From assembly GCA_021399445.1 (NCBI GenBank), contig JAJTUQ010000004.1, forward strand, positions 5,952,001-6,016,000: a stretch of 64,000 bases of DNA, in the 5' to 3' direction. Shown in pieces: positions 24,024 through 37,042 of this stretch (position 1 is the stretch's first letter; each line of letters starts with the position of its first letter). The notes under the pieces are model-generated. The model saw only the letters and a list, made by a program, of their open reading frames with translations, was not told where the DNA came from and ran no database searches. The stretch comes from Xylogone sp. PMI_703. Taxonomy: Eukaryota > Ascomycota > Leotiomycetes. Both the position numbers and the translations under genes were made by a program.

Positions 24024-27000
24024 ACATGTAGTTTTTTTTTTGAGAAGTGTAAAAACAAAAGGGGAGGATGCAACGGTGGCGACATTTGTGTCTTGCGGGG
24101 AGGCACTAACGAATTTGGAATCGACCAGCCATGTTTGGCTCCTGCAGAAGACGCAACCCGATATTCCGTCTGGCTCACTGATGGGCGGGCGCTTTTTATT
24201 TGGACTGGTTAACTCTTGGGTTGGGTAGGCAGCACGCGAGGCGGACTTTTTTTGCGGTTTGTCGCCTGGTGGGAAAGCAGACGGTGTTAAATAAAAGCTG
24301 TAGTTCGCCCAGGGAAACGTATCGTAGGGAAAACCACGACGTAGCCACTAGTGCATATGGAATAAAGAATGGAGGCGGAGGGAGTATAGTGGCCAGGCAG
24401 ACCGATGTCAGATTTGGATTCCACGGGAGGATTGTGTAGTTAGGTGGTAAAAAGGATAAAGGAGAGGTGAAGGAGAGTAGTGAATAATAATAATAATAAT
24501 AGCTCGATGCGCCCCCAGGTTGACGACAGCGAAAGAGAACTCAGCCCCTTGAAGCTTGCGTGAACGTTTGCGCTAAGAGGGAATTGTAACAGGAAAGAGG
24601 GACAGGACAAAGAGGGCAACGAGGGCGAGCAGGTCAGCAAGGTGACGACGTTGCTTGCCAGAAGAATGAGAAGAGGTGGCGGTATGGTCGAGGGGGGAAA
24701 GAGAAGGGAAGGAGGAAGAGAGAAAGGATGGGTACCGGTACTGTACCGTATCCTGCACCGGCGCGTGTTTGCACAGCAACTTCTGGGGAGACCCGCGAGA
24801 CCAAGTGCTGGGTAATTACAGCATGAGCCAAGCAATCCGTTTTAATCATAATGCGAGGGACTGTGAGCACAGGGATTTGCGCTGCAGATGCGTTCTCCAT
24901 CGCAACCTCCTTGGACCTCTCTCATCGCCCGGTTGCTTGGCCCCCGAGCCTTGGCATACGCAGCGACCCGGCGTAGAAGCAGGAGAAGAGGGCTGAGTGG
25001 CATCGTGGAAACAGAAGAGGAAGGGTGAGATGCTGTAATGACTTCAGAACAATTATTGCAAGAAATGGATCCCTCTCGCCGCTCTCGTTCTCCAATACAC
25101 AGTAATGCTTTGGCTCTTGTCCTTCTTGTCCTTTTCGTAGAACGTTGATCTTCGTTTCTTCTTGCGCACGCCACAGCAACCGCTTGTTTCATTGCACATC
25201 TCTTTCTGTGCTGCTGGAACTAATTCGCACTGCGACATACCGTACCCTAATAAGTAGGACGCTACTGCGATGGTGAGGATCAATTATTACGGCAGAGCAC
25301 GTCGGTCCAGCGTTGTTTCAGCTTCTCCACCATGGGTACCGGTAGATGAATGGCGGCTATCCCTACCGGTACATGTGTTTCCATTCACTGATGGCTCCAG
25401 AGCTTTTCAGTCTAGGGCCATTCTTGTCTCTCTTTTGTAGCACGATCACTACTGCAGACTCTGACCGTCACAGACCATCACGCAGTTCCTATCCAGTGCT
25501 GTGTACTCAAGTACGTGTATCCCAGGATCGCAGCATTATTATTCCCTCGCGAGGTATTATTGCACCACTGACGTGGTCGCTCTCCGAAGCAAAGCATCAG
25601 GCCGGTGTCTTGGACTCTTGGCCCATCCGCGGGAGCGTCCGACTTGTGCCAGAAGTGCCAATGTCTTCTCCAGAGCTTGATTCTCCCTTGCTTCGGTCTT
25701 GGAGCGGTGGAAGCTCACTGGGGACGCATCGCGACAAAGCTACTCGACAATGGGCTTTGTGCCAGAGCAGCAATGGAATAATGAAAAGAGACATGTAACC
25801 TGCGCGCATTCTCCTGCAAGCAGGTACCGTCCGGCCCCACGAGGATATCTGTGTTTATTCGAATGCGCCCGCTGGGAGGAATGATTCCAGCAACCTGGGG
25901 CCTGCAGGCGATCGGTCGGCGGCTCGAGGTGTGTACTTCTGTACTGCACTAATACTGTGTCTACAGCAGGTACCGATACCACAGCAAAAACCAGTGGCAG
26001 TCAAGCTCGTCTTGGTCGGGCTTGTTTGTCCATTGTGTCCACCTCATCGTGCAGCAGAGCCACAATTCCACCCCCGAACCCCTTAGCAGCGCAGCCCACC
26101 ATTGGCTCATCTCTCTCTCTCCAGTTTGCACAGCACCGTATCAGCATCTCCGGCGTCAATCTTCAATGCTTCATCCTGGGTCCCTCGTGGGTCTGTACTA
26201 TCGCTGGTACGCACATGGACTTCATACTGTGGCAGTGTAGTTATGGCCGTATCATAATTAATTGTGTCTAGTCCACAAAACGCGTAATTACGCAGTACGG
26301 TAATAGCGATCGCTCTACTATAATATACAACCGCCTTGGCCAGACGGTTCGGCCTGGTTTGGAGGGCCGTTGGGCTGGAGGGTGCTTGGCTGCTGCAAGC
26401 CTGCAATCAATGCCGGGAAATAATAGTTGCGACAATTAGCCAGAACCAAGACGCCGTGCAGTCTCTGTTGAGATGAGAAAAAGCGCACTGGGAACATGGC
26501 GTGCCTTGGCAGCGAATGACCTCTCACCAAAATCTCCGCATGATGAGGATGTACGTGATTCCATATCAGGGTCAAGACGAGTGTTGACAGAAAGAAAGAA
26601 TCTCGAACATTGCCCCAGTGCTGTCCAGATCGTACACTAGCCCAGGGACGTATTGGCGCCGACCACCTCGATCACCCTCCTACAGTAATAAGGCGACGTC
26701 TTACACTCTGCAGTCAGATATCTGCTCCAGCGTTACCAATACAAATACCCGCAATGATAATGACTGCGGTAAGGCAGTCCGCGATGATTTCGGGCACCAG
26801 CCACACTGATTACGTTCATTATTACCTATTACTCCTCGTCACCCATTGTAATCAAATATCTCTAGCTCTGTACAGTGTGAACCCAATGCGACAGTTATTC
26901 CAGGTGCACAAAACTCCTGTGGACACATCCATCTACTTGATCGAAACTTCTTTATCCATCTCCTTTTATCTCGCGCTTTTACCTTCCTTTGCGATACTGC

Positions 27001-28047
27001 TCAAAGCCTGATGGCTGTCAAAAAGACCACTCCAGGCCCTTTCAAAGAGGGTAAGGCAAGACGTCATACAAGGTACAGGTATTCCCGCCCGTTAATTATG
27101 CCAGGAACCGAAAGAGAAGAACCAACGCGCCTAAAATGGCGTCACTGTGCTTCCAATTTTCTTTGCCATGCTGTATCCTCCTTGATTCATTCAGTGACCT
27201 ATTTCTGGGAAATTGCCAAGCTGCCACGATAAATCCAACGGGATCTCCTCAGTGATGCTTTTGGCATGTTTCCTGTCACTTGGGGGTCTGTTCAAAGAAA
27301 AAGTTCTGCAGCCACTATCCAACATCCGTTGTTGTAATGGGCTAGCAATATCTAGATTCTTTGTCGGGGAGGAGAATCCTCCTGTCGTTTTATTTTAGCG
27401 TATGCATGTTCGTTGAAATACCCATTTCATCAGGATAAAGAGACTCTACAGCAGTTTGATTCTGCTCTCTAACTTGTTTCATTGCACATTTAGGTATTGG
27501 TTGTCCCCCCAGAATTTTTCTCTTTTTCTTCGAAATTGTCAATTTGCTCTAGTCAATTCTATAGTATGCTATAATATATTGATTTAGTTAACATGAAACT
27601 ATTCTGTTTGTGGGTGCTTCACTTTGCGCTCTCATCTTCATAGCCAGCCAATGCATTACCCCCAGTTGGATACTTCAAGTCCAAAATGTCAAACTGGTCG
27701 GGAAGCTTTTGATATTGATAGAAAATTGCAGTAATGAATGACCCTTTTAGGTCAAACCTGGGTACAAAGTCGATGACCTGTCCACCTCAGCGTCTAATAT
27801 GGCAAATGTATAATCTGTCACTCGTTGCAAGTGGCGTTGGTGTGTCCACGACCCGAATATACAAGTCGGGACGTAATGATCAATAGTCGTAAAGTAATCT
27901 CGAATGCGGAATAGGTCCCCTCCAATAGAGGTACCTCTCTGCCCCATTTAGTGAACAATTGCTCTCGTGAGTGCCTCACAATATGCCTCACAATATGCCA
28001 TCTTATTGGCAAATCCGGATCAACGTCAAACCAATATCTTATAACTA
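24024..28047. other. 4-kb gene-free region
   Basis: The largest gap in the window. It contains an (AAT)n run at about 24484-24501, purine-rich tracts near 24660-24725 and several GGTACC(G) sites (24731, 25334, 25821, 25967). A 12-bp direct duplication lies near 27971-27996. Open frames are short, overlapping and motif-free. The left part is the promoter side of the Ca2+/H+ exchanger gene. Confidence 0.4.
24484..24501. repeat. (AAT)n microsatellite
   Basis: Six AAT/TAA trinucleotide units upstream of the Ca2+/H+ exchanger gene. Confidence 0.85.
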
Positions 28048-29497
28048 TCATCCTTTAGGTCTACCTAGACCTTTGAGTCGTAGATAAACATCGCACCCCC
28101 ATCCGTAGAGACTCTGTACTGCGATGCCACCACCAAAATACTCAGCGTAAGCTCTTCCTAACGGTAACCCATAGCCTAGGCCAGCAATTGAGCTCCCTTC
28201 ACCACCGGCACCTGATATGGCATTTAAAGCGTCCATGTTACCATTAGTAGTGGTCTGTCCAGGTAGTTCATCGTCATCCAAAAAGGTTGTGAAGGAATAG
28301 GACCAGATATGCGGCAGAACTTCTGGACTTATCCCACCTCCACGATCACGAATTCGGATAGTGACTCCAGGGGCTGGCTCCTCAAATGGTTGTATAGTTC
28401 CTTGGTTCTCAACATTTGGTAGGCTGGCATTATTGTTAGCACTGTTCGTAGGGAAAGAACTCTCTCGGGAGGTTGAAGTTCCAGTCGCAGGACTCGGTGG
28501 TTCGGCAGCGATAGTTATCACAATCGGCTCCCTTGAATTCCCTGATTCAACTGTGGCTCTGAAAGCATTCTTGAGGAGCTCTGTGATTATGTATTCAAGG
28601 TGGACAGGCACAAAGGCAAAAGTGGTGCTAGGCTCTCCGTCGATAATCCAAGTCGGTCGAACTCCATATTTTAACTCACATATCTCAGAGACAAAGTTAC
28701 CGCACGAGTTTATGATCGACGCAGGTTGCAAGGCAGTATCAATGACACCGATATATGATGATGGATCCGGGACACCTCTTGATTTTATATTTTGATGAGG
28801 CTGTGACGATACATGAAGGGCAATATGCTGCTCAGCAATAAGTCTTGTTCCAATCCTTGCACGCAGATGTTCGTCTAGGAAGCTCGTCACCTGGGCGGGA
28901 TTAATATATTTTCTGCACTCGAGGAACCCACGTGCGAGGGTTGGGATTGTATGGGCATGCGTCTCCACCAAATCTGCGAGGACCGAAGTGAACCGTATCT
29001 CGTCTTCCAGTGTTGTAATATGGGACTTGTAAGGGAGTAGTGTAGATAGAGAGTGAAGGTAATTGTTATAGATCTTTGATATGTTTGGATTCGAGACTAC
29101 AATGAATGGAAGGTTCCGAAGGGCTTGGATTCTATGCGCCAGTCGAATTGGAAGGAGTTCTAGAGTGAAGTTGGCGGAGGAAAAGAGAGCGTCCGTTGAC
29201 AGTGGAGGGCGACCATGTCTACCCAGGAAATGGTCAGATCCTTACTTTATTACAACAGATAGGAGTTAACACATACTTAACCAAGTCTGCGAGGCTCAAT
29301 GTATGCAACGGCTTGCTTGCCAGGCTGGCGATCTCGTCGTCTGCAATGATGGTCGAGCTCGGCGGGTGTGACCATTTATGGGCTGACGGTGATGCATGCC
29401 GGGAAAAACTCAAGAATCTGGCATGTGGCACGTTGGGCACTCTATTATATATGAATCGGCCATTATGCTGCCACATCGATCGGGCCCCCGGTATCAT
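28048..29497 (-). CDS. Mitochondrial pyruvate dehydrogenase kinase-type protein kinase
   Basis: Kinase of the PDK/BCKDK family, which phosphorylates and inactivates the E1-alpha subunit of pyruvate (or branched-chain ketoacid) dehydrogenase in the matrix. Two exons: 29497..29277 and 29218..28048, 463 aa. The N-terminus is Arg/Ser/His-rich and poor in acidic residues (MIPGARSMWQHNGRF...), fitting a mitochondrial presequence. A helical BCDHK domain follows (LPIRLAHRIQALRNLP). The GHKL ATPase fold shows the N-box (ELLKNAFRATVES), the G1 box (RIRDRGGGI) and the G2 box (GLGYGLPLGRAYAEYFGG). A Ser/Thr/Asn-rich insert of about 45 residues separates the N and G1 boxes. The start is the first in-frame ATG; upstream codons are non-ATG. 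PDK versus BCKDK cannot be decided by eye. Confidence 0.9.
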
Positions 29498-30962
29498 CGT
29501 CGAGGTTGCGATTTTGTGAGGTTGCGGCTGTCGATTGGCATGAATACTGTACGGATGGGGAAGCGGGGCATGACGCCGGCGCCGCCTCCGACTTCCGATG
29601 CCCAAAAGCTAATATTAGATCTAGTTTGTTTATTTCTATCTCGGATTATCCCCTTGGCTGATAATTAATGTCATTATCATGGTCTTTTCTTCTCGGTATT
29701 GACTTAATGATGCGAAGCCTCTCGCTTTCGGAATATTTTATTAGGACAATGATGCTATTGGCAATGAAACTTTTCGGCCATGGTTTTGTTCAACTCTTGG
29801 TTCCATGATATGTAGTGTATTGTAAAGTCTGATGGAACAATAGTCAATCCTTTGTTATGACTTTGAGCCGCTGAGAGGAGACCAACATGGAGAAATAATA
29901 GAGCTCTAGAGCATCAAATTGACTGTTCATAGATGGCTCAAAACGTCAGAACACTCGGCTTTATTGTCTACTACGGCTATACTCCAACATTTTCTATTGC
30001 AATCAACTTCTGACTTCCCTCCATTGCCTTGAATGATTCCTCTACTTGCCTTATACGGTCATATTACTTTATTCCAGCTAAGATACTCCCGAGGAGATAT
30101 TTTATTGAGGGAAGAATCTGTTATTTACAAGCTACAGATATTTTTAGCTTTCAAGAGTAAGCTCCACATATTTTCTCTTAAATCAAGAGACGCTTCTGTT
30201 ATTGATAATCGGACATTTCACAAATTCCGATATTTGCCTACTCTCTTCATTCAGTCTTTATTGGCACCAAATGCTCTGTGTCTTCTACGTTCACTTTTAT
30301 ATCTTCCTCAAATCCTTCCAATTTGCAAAGAGAAGAATGAACTCACGTTTTGCTACCTTCAATCGCTACACTCTACCTCAGTTTTGATCTTTTCCTTGGT
30401 AAACTCTTTCTAGATATTTGGGTTCATTTCTAGGATAAAATACTTATCCATACCACTCCAACCACAACCGCAGTTTACCTATTTGACTCTCAATTTGTTC
30501 CACGTTGGGTACCAAGCATCAAAGTTAACTGACTCAGCTCATTGCATTTTCTTCACTACGGAGCTCTTCTTTTCACAACGTTCATGGTGCGTTGCCTCTG
30601 TTCAACTACATCAATTGTACCCTTAGATACCTCACATCATCCTCCGTGGTAACATCAAGTGTATGTCTTCCAATCCCTTGGATCTATGTTGTTTACATCA
30701 CAATTCTTTCCATTATCTTGCTATGTATTATCTCTATACCAAACTTCTCGTGTTACAAAGGATTCAAATTCTTCGTATCCATCTTCTCCAACCTATGTCA
30801 TTTCCTCTCTGGATGTGGACTTCCTTATTCCTCAATAAGTGGCAAATTATTGCAAGAAATTTTCATATACCGCGTGCTTATAGCTTGATGACTGACTATA
30901 GTGGTTTACTTCAGGCCATAACATCTCTTATAATTTTTGCACCTCTCTGACCCCAGTTAAGG
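29498..30962. other. 1.5-kb divergent intergenic region
   Basis: Promoter space between the PDK-type gene and the SNF2 gene. The 3' half (30010-30960) is pyrimidine-rich on the plus strand, as often seen in fungal 5' UTRs. Hydrophobic open frames there are taken as composition artefacts. Confidence 0.45.
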
Positions 30963-33900
30963 ATGGCTGAATGGCCATCTTCTGAACATAATGCCATGCC
31001 TTCGGCACTAACAGCAGAAGAGTTGGTGGCAATGATTCAAACATCAACAGAAGGAAATTGTGATCAATTTAAGGACCATTCAGATATACATATCAAAAAC
31101 GGCGATGATATCACTGAAATAGATCAGTGGCAAGCTTCGGAACAAGCACGTTTTCGCTGGAAACAACCTCGACGGACTAAATCTTCTCCAGAAGATGATG
31201 TCAAAATCAAGGAGGAAGGGAATGCTGATAACTGCATTGACTTAACTACAGACGCGCCTGATAAAGGTGGATTCAATATTACAACTTTAATGGCTGCTCA
31301 GAAGTCTCTACTTAGGAATGTGCCCTCTCTAAGCAAAGATGCTACAGATGGTTCCATTGATCAGAACCAAACCAGATCTGATGTGGTTTCTCTGGTGGAA
31401 ATTGAGGATACCACAGATCATGTTATCGATGACTCGCATATGGATATTGCGATTAGAGACCTCAGGGAAAAGAAATTAGAGCATAATGACAACTCCAATA
31501 CAAGTGATGAGTATGAAGAAACTACACGACGACGGCAGGTCTTGCTCCACAAAAACGCTACGCAACAACTTACTTCTGTTGAATTGTCAGAATTGATGCA
31601 GATCAACGAGAAGCTTCAGGCTGGAGATGAAGGAGTCGAAGACAGCTTGTTTATACCAGAGACTCATCCTGTGAGTTCCCTACAGAACTCACAGAGAAGA
31701 TCACCGCCTAAGGATGCGAGAGAATACGCTCAAAGGGAACAGGAAAAGAGATTAGAGAAGGAACGGAGGGCAGCACAGAGACGAGGATGCAGTAAAAAAC
31801 ACCAGAACTCTAGCCAGAGATCCCAGGTTGCCAAAAAGCCAAGAGGCGGAAGGATATCCAAAAACAACAAAAACATTAATGGGCAATCGTTGAGAGTGAT
31901 TGGAGAGCTTTTTAATAGTGACACGATAAGAGATCGACTCGCGGCTGGATACCACCCTGAACCACAGGTAAGTGGCCAAAAGAATAAGCGTAAGTTGTTA
32001 GAAGAGATACTTTCCACTAAACCACAAGATGCTCGCTATACAGCCCAGGAGGCTGGGGCGGAAAAAAGGGCGATACTGAAAGCATCTCAATGTTTTGGCT
32101 TTGGAAAGGTGAGAGTTGCTGAAAATGGAAGGTGGAAACTTAATGGGATGCGATCATCTCTATTTAACCATCAGCTTATTGGCGCAGCTTTTATGGTTCA
32201 GAGAGAACTCTCTAATACGGCACCTAAGGGAGGCATCAATGCTGATGTGATGGGTCTTGGAAAGACACTGCAGGTATTGGCAACTATACTTGGAAATCCT
32301 CCAACACAAGAACACATAAATCAAAAGCAGAAATCTACACTAATAGTTGTACCGGCCGCGATTATCCACCAGTGGAAGAATGAAATTGAAGCTCATGTCG
32401 TAGAAGGTCGACTTCCACGAGTCTTGCATTACAAACGTTCCCAAAAGCTTCCAATGATCATCGTTCAAGACCAAGACATTGTTTTGACTACGTATACTGA
32501 AGTTATGAGATCATTTTCATTTCCTCAGGAGGCCGAGATAATAGACCTTGAAGATGGCGACTTGGATATTTTGCCTGCTAATGCTACAGATGAACTAGGC
32601 TATCTACACCAGATATCTTGGTATCGAATAGTTCTCGATGAAGCGCATGCTATCAAAAATTACCGCAGCCGGACATCTATCGCCTGTCAAAGACTGCAAG
32701 GGGAGTACAGATGGTGTCTTACTGGCTCTCCGCTCCAAAATTCTCTGGAAGAACTTTATCCCTATATTCGATTTCTTCGAATGGAATTTACAGAGTCATT
32801 CAAGGATTTCCGTCAGTGGTTTTGTAACCCACAGAACAATGATGATAAAGCCCGGATTGATACTCTACTTGATATTTGTATGATTAGAAGAACCATGAAA
32901 AGCACGCTTCTGGGAAGACCTGTGGTCTCTTTGCCGGAACCCCATGCAGATATCCAATACGTAGATCTGTCAAGGGAAGAACGTCTCATCTACGATATTG
33001 TAAGTATTGTCCAATAATGACTTGAGCGTATTTAGTCTGATCCGGAATTTATAGACGGAAAGGAGAGTTCGCTCATATGCCAACGAATACTTTGCAGCAG
33101 ATGAATCAGAAAGAAAGCCTTCTTGTCTCTTCGTTTTGCTTCTGCGACTACGTCAGTGTGCAAGCCACCCGTTAATGATCGAAGATACTATCAAAACCCT
33201 CTGGACAGCCGAAGACAGAGTACAATTTTACAATCAAATTAAACGATGCCGCAGACACTCGGAGCCGTTATATGAACAATGCAAATTATGGATAACTGAG
33301 GCTCAGGAAAGTGAAGAATCTACGCCATTCGGGGTATCTTCCTACGGTTCCGTATGTGATATAGATCGATACATGAAAGGGGGCAAATCAGAAAAGTCGA
33401 GTCTAGCAAAAACACGATGCAAGCTATGTTCCGGAATAGTCAAGGAACCATACGTGACAGATGTAAGTTCGTTGGCTCTCATATGGTATTGTTCTAACTT
33501 AAGTCGTACTGGTAGTGTTTGCATATATTTTGCAAGGACTGTCTTGATGATTACATGAATCAAAAGGCAATGGTAGACCCCACTGTAAGTCCCGTTGTCC
33601 TAATTGATTCAGGACAGGATTAATCTGATTTTGTCTCAGTTTACGGAATGTCCCTCATGCCAAACTATCATTAGCACAATAGACCCATACAAAGAACCGG
33701 CTCAGTCTGCTCCTGATTTAGCATGTAAAAATGGCAGATACAGCTCTACGACACCAAAGGCCCGAAGAAAACACTGGTATCTCAAAGGCAAAGATATTTT
33801 TGGATTCGAACCTTCTCCAAAGCAATATTCAGAGTGGCTTGCTGCGAGTGATAAGAGCAAGGATTTCTCATTGTTCGCATCTTCAAAAACCACTGCTCTG

Positions 33901-34684
33901 AAGGCAAAGCTTCTCAAGTGGATTGACGAAGCACCAAACGATAAGGTATGAACTAGTGACTCGATTCATATTTAATATCTTTTAATATTCATACTGTCCT
34001 AGATTGTTATATTTTGCCAGTTTAAGATATTGGCTATGATAGTCGGACGGCTTGCTGAAGCTGAGGGTTGGAAACATGTCTACTACTCGTCTGATATGGA
34101 TGCCGAAAAAAGAGCAAAAGCCGTTGAGGTTTTTCATGAGAATCCTGAACTCAAAATCATGATCGCAGGGCTAAAGTGCGGCGGCCAAGGGTGTGTATCA
34201 TTCAAGCGGTTGAATATAACACAACTGTGCTAACAAGCCATCAGACTTAATCTCACAGCTGCAAATCGGTGTATTTCTCTGGATCTCTGGGTATGTGATA
34301 TTCCATAGCTGTTTTATAGAGTGTCTGCTCACATAGTCTGCAAAGTGGAACCATGCTGTTGAGCAGCAAGCATTTGGGCGAGTGTTTCGACTTGGTCAAA
34401 AAAAGGACACTTTTATTACCAGAATCTGCGTCAACAAGACGATTGAACAAAGAATGCTCGAAATGCAAATGAAAAAGATTCAAATAATCGAAAGAACTAT
34501 TGAGAAAGGTGAGATGCCGCGACAAAATGGAATGGATGTTAGGGAGATTGCCCGACTATTTGGAAGCATCGTTGACAACGGGGAGGGGCCAATCGTTATT
34601 GAAGCCGACTTTTCTGATGATGAAGATGAGGAGGATGAGAATGGAGATCAAGGTGACGATCTGATGGATGCAGGGTTTGATTAA
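30963..34684 (+). CDS. SNF2-family DNA-dependent ATPase with RING finger
   Basis: Predicted nuclear chromatin or DNA-repair ATPase and possible ubiquitin ligase, in the Rad5/Rad16/Uls1-like branch. Seven exons: 30963..32999, 33055..33462, 33516..33584, 33640..33945, 34003..34190, 34245..34290, 34337..34684; 1133 aa. Walker A is MGLGKT (about 430-435) and motif II is DEAH (559-562). A C3HC4 RING lies between the ATPase lobes: CKLC (801-804), then CLHIFCKDC, then CPSC (842-845). Two introns interrupt the RING and remove cleanly. Motif V is LKCGGQGLNLTAANR and motif VI QAFGRVFRLGQ. The roughly 400-residue N-terminus is disordered, with SUMO-interaction-like cores (CIDLTTD, SLVEIED) and a basic coiled segment. 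The tail is acidic. Which subfamily it belongs to needs a tree. Confidence 0.9.
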
Positions 34685-34885
34685 ATCTACATATATGCCA
34701 CTCCCCATGCCGGATGTCTACAGGGCTTCCGGACTCTCTGATTCTTCTGGACATGCATTCTATAGCTAGTTGAATCCAGAATATTTATTAATACTATATA
34801 TTTCTATTTCCGGTCCAACTTGGCGGACTGTCATGACTCATGGAGCAAAGATTCTACATGTAATTCTACAATTCATGAGAAGAAT

Positions 34886-37042
34886 CTATTCCTTAGATCT
34901 TTTCTTGACCTTCTCAATTAACCCACTCAATCCTTCATTCCTAGATCCCTTTCCATCCGGTTTCCTCTTTTTCCTGCTATCATCCTCAGCTTCTTCAGCC
35001 AAAGCTTCACCGGCACGCTTCCTTCTCCCTTCCTCGAGCAATTTCTTCATCCCTTCCGTAGGTTTAAACTTTGGATTACTTGGGTCAATAGCAAACTCAT
35101 GATTCTCAAATAGATTCGTGAACCGCTCATCATTGACATCAAGCTCAAAATTCTCCTGAAGCCCTCCACGTCTGCTGACTTCAGCCTCGTCGCTTTTATT
35201 TCTCCCTCGGTGTTTTCTCCTCTTGGCCTTCTCTGCGCGCTGGATCTCGTTGATATCAAAGTGGTCGAGGTGAGGAGCTGTTTCAGTACTATTATCTGCC
35301 ATGAGAAGCTCAAGTTCTGCACGTTCAGCTGCCTGAGCTTCTGCTTCTGCTTCTTTAACCTCACGCTTTTTGCGACGCTCCTCTTTACGCGTGGCCTTCG
35401 CAGCTTTAGCCTTTTCTGCTGGGTCAGTAGTAAAGAACGGATCATCGAATCCAAGATCGTCGTTTCCATTGTCTTGGTCTTGTATCGTGGACTCAGCAGG
35501 AGCGTCAGGGTCTCGACCTTCTCGAAGTGCTTTAGCCCTTTCCTTTCGTCGAGCTTTCCGTTCCTTTTCTTTGCGGATGTATTTCTCTGCTGTGGTCTCT
35601 TCCTGAAGGGGTTCGTTCTCGAACACACCACCTTTCTCTTTAGAACTTAAGCCAGCTGTAAATGTGATTTCCATGTCTCCTACAGGTCCTTGACTCTTCG
35701 TAGATAGTAATTCTTCGGTCAGGCCAAGAGCAGCTCTCATCTTTTGTCTCGCAAGTTCTTTCTTTGTCAGCTTTGATGTTCTATCTGTCTCGGCCACTTC
35801 CGGGATAACTTCCTCCTCCTCGTCGTCTTCAGAATCGCTACCAAGATATGCTCGCAGATCGTTCTCACCAATCTCTGCGCGACTACCACTAAAAGCCTTC
35901 TTGATGGCTTCCTTTCGTATCACATCATCTGGCGTTGTATCCCATGTGAGCTTGACTTTGGAGTGTTGCAAAGCATCTGTCACAAACTCTGTAGGTCTAT
36001 AGCCTGCTGGTACAGTATCACACTCATCTCTTGGTTTATCGTCAAATTCAACGTCGTCTGGAATGAATCGCAGATCAAAGAAATTTGCAGAGCTGAGGTA
36101 TTCAGTACCGTCCGTTGATTCGTATATTTGTTGTGCTGTGTCTTTATCAGAGCAAATAATCACAGCATAATAGTATCGTAGTCGCTCAAGTTGATATTGT
36201 CGAAGGGCGGCACTATCAAATTCTTCTCCATCGTCGGCCTTCAGTAGATCTTTTTTAATCTGTTCTTCCAATTCTTCATCGTCCTCGGATCTATCAGAGT
36301 CTCCGTCGGATTCATCCTCCCACTCCTCCTCTTGCTCCTGTTTCTTTGTAAAAATTTCCTTTGGCGGACCCTCTAGTTCTTCCCTTTCCATCCTTTCCTT
36401 GCCAAACTCACTCTGATATACGGAGATTTTTTGGATTTTGCCTCCCGGTCTCACGAAACTCGAGAAGACAGCCATAAGATCAGCCGCGCGGATATTGTCC
36501 CAGTCCATATTGACAACTGCCAATCGTGACGATACTTCCCCCATCTCAACACCTTCTTGTTCCGCTTGCATATCTGGGAATGTCGCCTCCTCGACCTTTT
36601 CATCCTCCGCTTCCTCATCTTCATCCTCGCTATCGTCCTCGGAGGATGAGAATCCTCCCCCTCTGGCGGGGTCATAGATTGCATCGGCCTTTTTTAATTC
36701 TTTCCTGATCACATCATCGTCTTCAACTTCAACTTCAACGCCTCCGTCCTCACTATCTTCATCCCCATCCTCCTCGTCTTCCGGAACATAGAGCTTTTTC
36801 AAAGCCTTTCTCTTGACATCTCCGCTGATTCTTCTCCCATATCTATCAACTTTTGCTGTGTTCACAAACTCATCATCCTTCAGCATGCGGGAGAAGCGCT
36901 TGTCAATAGTAGTCCGGGAATGTTTTTTCGAGGGTAATCGGAAACGAGGGTCAGTAGCAAAATTGGCAAATCGTGGATCATTGATTGATTCTGCCGCCCC
37001 AGCGCTGCTGGTGCCGTGAAGACGGCTCTTTTGTTTGGGCAT
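34886..37042 (-). CDS. ESF1: Pre-rRNA-processing protein ESF1
   Basis: Nucleolar protein needed for 18S rRNA production, part of early pre-ribosomes. Single exon, 718 aa. The N-terminal block has the family signature DPRFANFATDPRFRLPSKK and TTIDKRFSRML. Acidic stretches alternate with conserved segments: DWDNIRAADLMAVFSSF (RNA-binding-like fold), YYYAVIICSDKDTAQQIYE, and NFFDLRFIPDDVEFDD. The C-terminal NUC153 motif is DERFTNLFENHEFAIDPSNP, followed by a basic nuclear-localisation-like tail. It converges with the SNF2 gene (about 200 bp apart) and is the second 40S-assembly factor in the window after BMS1. Confidence 0.96.
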   Translation of the reverse strand: MPKQKSRLHGTSSAGAAESINDPRFANFATDPRFRLPSKKHSRTTIDKRFSRMLKDDEFVNTAKVDRYGRRISGDVKRKALKKLYVPEDEEDGDEDSEDGGVEVEVEDDDVIRKELKKADAIYDPARGGGFSSSEDDSEDEDEEAEDEKVEEATFPDMQAEQEGVEMGEVSSRLAVVNMDWDNIRAADLMAVFSSFVRPGGKIQKISVYQSEFGKERMEREELEGPPKEIFTKKQEQEEEWEDESDGDSDRSEDDEELEEQIKKDLLKADDGEEFDSAALRQYQLERLRYYYAVIICSDKDTAQQIYESTDGTEYLSSANFFDLRFIPDDVEFDDKPRDECDTVPAGYRPTEFVTDALQHSKVKLTWDTTPDDVIRKEAIKKAFSGSRAEIGENDLRAYLGSDSEDDEEEEVIPEVAETDRTSKLTKKELARQKMRAALGLTEELLSTKSQGPVGDMEITFTAGLSSKEKGGVFENEPLQEETTAEKYIRKEKERKARRKERAKALREGRDPDAPAESTIQDQDNGNDDLGFDDPFFTTDPAEKAKAAKATRKEERRKKREVKEAEAEAQAAERAELELLMADNSTETAPHLDHFDINEIQRAEKAKRRKHRGRNKSDEAEVSRRGGLQENFELDVNDERFTNLFENHEFAIDPSNPKFKPTEGMKKLLEEGRRKRAGEALAEEAEDDSRKKRKPDGKGSRNEGLSGLIEKVKKRSKE

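Noticed and set aside
24440..26575. Many 60-150-codon frames in the 4-kb gap
   Set aside because: Mutually overlapping, low-complexity in part, and without recognisable motifs.
27747..28051. Minus-strand frames directly downstream of the PDK-type gene
   Set aside because: They follow the conserved C-terminus and stop codon and show no motif; probably 3' UTR.
30592..30950. Hydrophobic plus-strand frames just before the SNF2 gene
   Set aside because: Pyrimidine-rich DNA gives Leu/Phe/Ser-rich translations by chance; more likely promoter and 5' UTR.
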